Shown piece by piece: positions 4,840-6,880 of a stretch of 6,880 bases of DNA; position 1 is the first letter of the stretch, and each line of letters begins with the position of its first letter. Under the pieces are notes generated by a model, which was given only the letters and a program-made list of their open reading frames with translations, searched no databases and was not told the DNA's origin. The position numbers were made by a program, and so were the translations under genes. The DNA is taken from assembly GCA_036272815.1 (NCBI GenBank), contig DATAYA010000359.1, positions 1 through 6,880 on the forward strand, in the 5' to 3' direction. The DNA is from DATAYA01 sp036272815. Lineage in GTDB: Bacteria; Pseudomonadota; Alphaproteobacteria; Acetobacterales; Acetobacteraceae.

Positions 4840-5736
4840 ATGGACAACGAACAGCAGAAGCCCTGGCAGTGGCCGGAGGAGACCTGGCGCCGCATCGTCG
4901 GCCGTGCCCGCGCCGGGCGCAGCCTGCGTCCCGCTGCCTGGCCGGAGGGGAAGCGCTGCGCGGTCGCCATCAGCTTCGACGCCGACCATGAGACGATTCC
5001 GCTGCGCGACGGCGACGAGAGCCCGATGCGGATCAGCCAAGGCCAGTACGGCGCGCGGCAGGCAATGCCGCGCATCAGGGCGCTGCTCGCGCGCGAGTCC
5101 GTGCCGGCGACGTTCTTCTATCCCGCGGTCTCCGCGCTGCTGCACCCGGAGGAGGTGCGCGCGGTGGCGGGCGAGGGCCACGAAATCGGCATCCATTCCT
5201 GGATCCACGAGGCCAACACCTCGCTGCCGTACGAGGCCGAGCGTGATCTTTCCTTTCGCGCCGCCGACGTGCTGGAGCGGCTCGCCGGGCGGCGGCCGGT
5301 CGGGATGCGGACCGCGAGCTGGGATTTCTCGGTGAACACGCTGCGGGTCGTCCGCGAGCTGGGCCTGCTCTACGACAGCAGCCTGATGGCCGACGACGAC
5401 GCCTACGAGCTGGAGGACGGCGGCGAGCCGACCGGCATCGTGGAACTCCCGCCCGAGTGGATCAGGGACGATGCCGTGTACTTCAACTTCCAGCGGTTTT
5501 CGTCGCTGCGGCCATACACGCCGCCGTCGGCCGTGGAAGAAATCTTCCGCGCCGAGTTCGACGGCGCGCATGCGGAGGGCGGTCTCTTTCTTCTCACGAT
5601 GCACCCGCACATCACCGGCCACCGCTCCCGGCTGCCGCTGCTCGCGCGCCTGATCGCGCACATGAAATCGACAGCGGATTGCTGGTTCGCGACGCACGAG
5701 CAGGTCGCCCGCTGGTGCACGGAACACGCGGCATGA
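4840..5736 (+). CDS. Polysaccharide deacetylase-family (NodB fold, PuuE-like) hydrolase, 298 aa
   Basis: This is a metal-dependent NodB-homology hydrolase. Motif 1 is I44-S-F-D47-A-D49 (catalytic and metal Asp). ATFFYPA (90-96) follows. Motif 2 is H119-S-W-I-H123 (metal His pair) after GHEIGIH. Motif 3 is R157-T-A-S-W161-D-F-S, motif 4 Y178-D-S-S-L-M, and motif 5 L251-L-T-M-H255-P-H257. There is no signal peptide or membrane segment, so it acts in the cytoplasm. This argues against peptidoglycan or chitin as substrate and favours a small amide or cyclic amide, as in the PuuE allantoinase-like branch; bacterial cyclic-imide hydrolases are, as I recall, also relatives. The pattern SFDADHET...LRDGDESP...ISQGQYGAR (45-73) is typical of this cytoplasmic subgroup. 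Its stop overlaps the start of the hydroxy-acid dehydrogenase (ATGA), so the two are co-translated. The amidase diverges from it 64 bp upstream. The substrate is unknown. Confidence 0.93.
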   Translation: MDNEQQKPWQWPEETWRRIVGRARAGRSLRPAAWPEGKRCAVAISFDADHETIPLRDGDESPMRISQGQYGARQAMPRIRALLARESVPATFFYPAVSALLHPEEVRAVAGEGHEIGIHSWIHEANTSLPYEAERDLSFRAADVLERLAGRRPVGMRTASWDFSVNTLRVVRELGLLYDSSLMADDDAYELEDGGEPTGIVELPPEWIRDDAVYFNFQRFSSLRPYTPPSAVEEIFRAEFDGAHAEGGLFLLTMHPHITGHRSRLPLLARLIAHMKSTADCWFATHEQVARWCTEHAA

Positions 5737-6880
5737 CCGCGCTCGCCCGCGCCCACAACATCGCCGACCTGCGCCGGCTCGCCCGCCGGCGCCTGCCGCG
5801 CGGCATTTTCGAGTTCGTCGATCGCGGCAGCGAGGACGAGCTGAGCCTGCGCGAGAACCGGAGCGCCCTCGATCGCATCAAGCTGCGTCCGCGCGTGCTA
5901 GTCGACGTCTCCGGGCGCAGCATGGACGCGACCATCCTCGGCCAGACCCACGCCATGCCGCTTGCGATCGCACCGACCGGGGCCGCGGGCCTGGTGTGGC
6001 ACGAGGGCGAGGTGGCGCTCGCACGCGCGGCGGCCAAGTTCGGCGTGCCCTTCACGCTCGCCACCGGCTCGATCACGGGAATAGAGAAGATTGCCGCTGC
6101 CGGCGGACGGCTGTGGTTCCAGCTCTATATCTGGAAGGAGCGCCAACTGACCTGGGACCTCGTCGAGCGCGCCCGCGCTTCGGGGTTCGAGGCGTTGCTG
6201 ATGACGGTTGATACCGCCGTCGCGCCGAACCGCGAATACAACCGTCGCAACGGGTTCGCGCTGCCGTTCCAGGTCCGGCCGCGCGCCGCGTTCGACATGG
6301 CGCTGCATCCGGGCTGGCTGGCGCGCGTGCTGCTCCGTTATCTGCGTACGACCGGGATGCCGCAATACGAGAACCATCCCCCGCATCTGCGCCGGCGTAT
6401 CACGGGCAACCCGCTGGATACGGGTGCGATGCGCGGCGACAATCTCACCTGGGACGATCTGCGCGAGCTGCGACGCCGCTGGCCGGGCAAGCTCATGGTC
6501 AAGGGCGTGCTGCGCGGCGAGGACGCGATGCGCGCCGTCTCGCTCGGCGCCGATGCGGTGATCGTCTCCAACCACGGCGGCCGCAACCTCGATGCGGCCA
6601 TGCCGGCGATCGCCGTGCTGCCGGAAATCGTGGACGCGGTCGGCGGCCGTGCGCCGGTGCTGCTCGACAGCGGCATCCGGCGGGGAAGCGACATCGTCAA
6701 GGCGGTCGCCCTCGGCGCCCAGGCGGTGCTGGCCGGGCGCGGGCCGCTGTTCGGCACCGCGGTCGCGGGGGAGGCCGGGGCGGCGCACGCGCTGAAGCTG
6801 CTGCGGACGGAGATGTCGACCACGATGGCGTTCATCGGCTGCACCGGCGTGCGCGACCTCGGGCCGGAGTTCCTGCAACC
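5733..6880 (+). CDS. FMN-dependent alpha-hydroxy-acid dehydrogenase (LldD/mandelate dehydrogenase-like), C-terminus beyond window edge
   Basis: The 382 complete codons run off the right edge; the family averages about 380-400 residues, so little is missing. This TIM-barrel flavoenzyme oxidises an L-2-hydroxy acid to a 2-oxo acid, passing electrons to the respiratory chain or to O2. Recognised elements: R52-P-R-V-L, the FMN loop APTGAAG (80-86), FQLY132 (active-site Tyr), TVDT (158-161) with R167, VKG with K257, the catalytic signature S279-N-H281-G-G-R284-N-L-D, and the phosphate-binding LLDSGIRRGSDIVKA and LAGRGPLFG stretches. SDIVKA-type motifs and the GPEFLQ end look closer to mandelate dehydrogenase than to E. 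coli LldD. The substrate-binding Tyr of the family (Tyr24 of glycolate oxidase) is Phe28 here. The start overlaps the deacetylase stop (ATGA) with a weak GGAA site 8 nt upstream, implying translational coupling. The segment 185-220 is the variable loop that attaches some relatives to the membrane. Confidence 0.95.
   Translation, partial: MTALARAHNIADLRRLARRRLPRGIFEFVDRGSEDELSLRENRSALDRIKLRPRVLVDVSGRSMDATILGQTHAMPLAIAPTGAAGLVWHEGEVALARAAAKFGVPFTLATGSITGIEKIAAAGGRLWFQLYIWKERQLTWDLVERARASGFEALLMTVDTAVAPNREYNRRNGFALPFQVRPRAAFDMALHPGWLARVLLRYLRTTGMPQYENHPPHLRRRITGNPLDTGAMRGDNLTWDDLRELRRRWPGKLMVKGVLRGEDAMRAVSLGADAVIVSNHGGRNLDAAMPAIAVLPEIVDAVGGRAPVLLDSGIRRGSDIVKAVALGAQAVLAGRGPLFGTAVAGEAGAAHALKLLRTEMSTTMAFIGCTGVRDLGPEFLQ

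Noticed and set aside
3198..4991. Open plus-strand frame of 597 codons
   Set aside because: It is antisense to the amidase, which has an intact catalytic triad. The plus frame is Arg/Pro-rich low-complexity sequence with no ribosome site, typical of shadow frames in very GC-rich DNA.
4720..5727. Open minus-strand frame of 335 codons
   Set aside because: It overlaps the whole deacetylase gene in antisense; the deacetylase motifs decide the strand.
5898..6878. Open minus-strand frame of 326 codons
   Set aside because: It is antisense to the FMN dehydrogenase with its clear motifs. The composition is Arg/His/Ala-rich with no domain character.

Overview
The window looks like chromosomal DNA of a high-GC proteobacterium, most likely an alphaproteobacterium of the Rhodospirillales/Acetobacteraceae type. 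This rests on very GC-rich coding sequence with clear Shine-Dalgarno sites, a DUF6600-type secreted protein, a PEP-CTERM protein, and an FMN enzyme that resembles an alphaproteobacterial branch of the alpha-hydroxy-acid dehydrogenases. The taxonomic call is inference from sequence character, not from a search.

Layout, left to right. (1) 1-429, minus: start of a secreted FecR-like/DUF6600 protein, cut by the window edge. (2) 645-845, plus: a tiny Tyr/Gly-rich lipoprotein, divergent from the first gene; the 215-bp gap holds a perfect 9-bp inverted repeat. (3) 849-2144, minus: a 12-TM MFS transporter of the anion:cation symporter type, convergent with the lipoprotein and only 3 bp away. (4) 2338-2958, minus: a PEP-CTERM exosortase substrate with a strong hairpin after its stop codon. 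Upstream it has a near-consensus sigma-54 (-24/-12) promoter and a perfect 10-bp inverted repeat over the predicted transcription start. This gene and its 410-bp upstream gap are visibly less GC-rich than their flanks. (5) 3369-4775, minus: an amidase-signature hydrolase with an intact Lys-Ser-Ser triad. (6) 4840-5736, plus: a cytoplasmic NodB-fold (PuuE-like) deacetylase or amidohydrolase, divergent from the amidase. (7) 5733-6880, plus: an FMN-dependent alpha-hydroxy-acid dehydrogenase, overlapping the deacetylase by ATGA and cut by the right edge.

Two parts deserve attention. The PEP-CTERM gene carries its own sigma-54 promoter, which fits the known RpoN/PrsK-PrsR control of PEP-CTERM/exosortase systems. 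The right-hand trio (amidase, PuuE-like hydrolase, hydroxy-acid dehydrogenase) looks like a small catabolic module that could open a cyclic amide or imide, hydrolyse the resulting amide and oxidise a 2-hydroxy acid. Its substrate is unknown, and the pathway is a hypothesis. No RNA genes, CRISPR arrays, insertion sequences or phage genes were seen.
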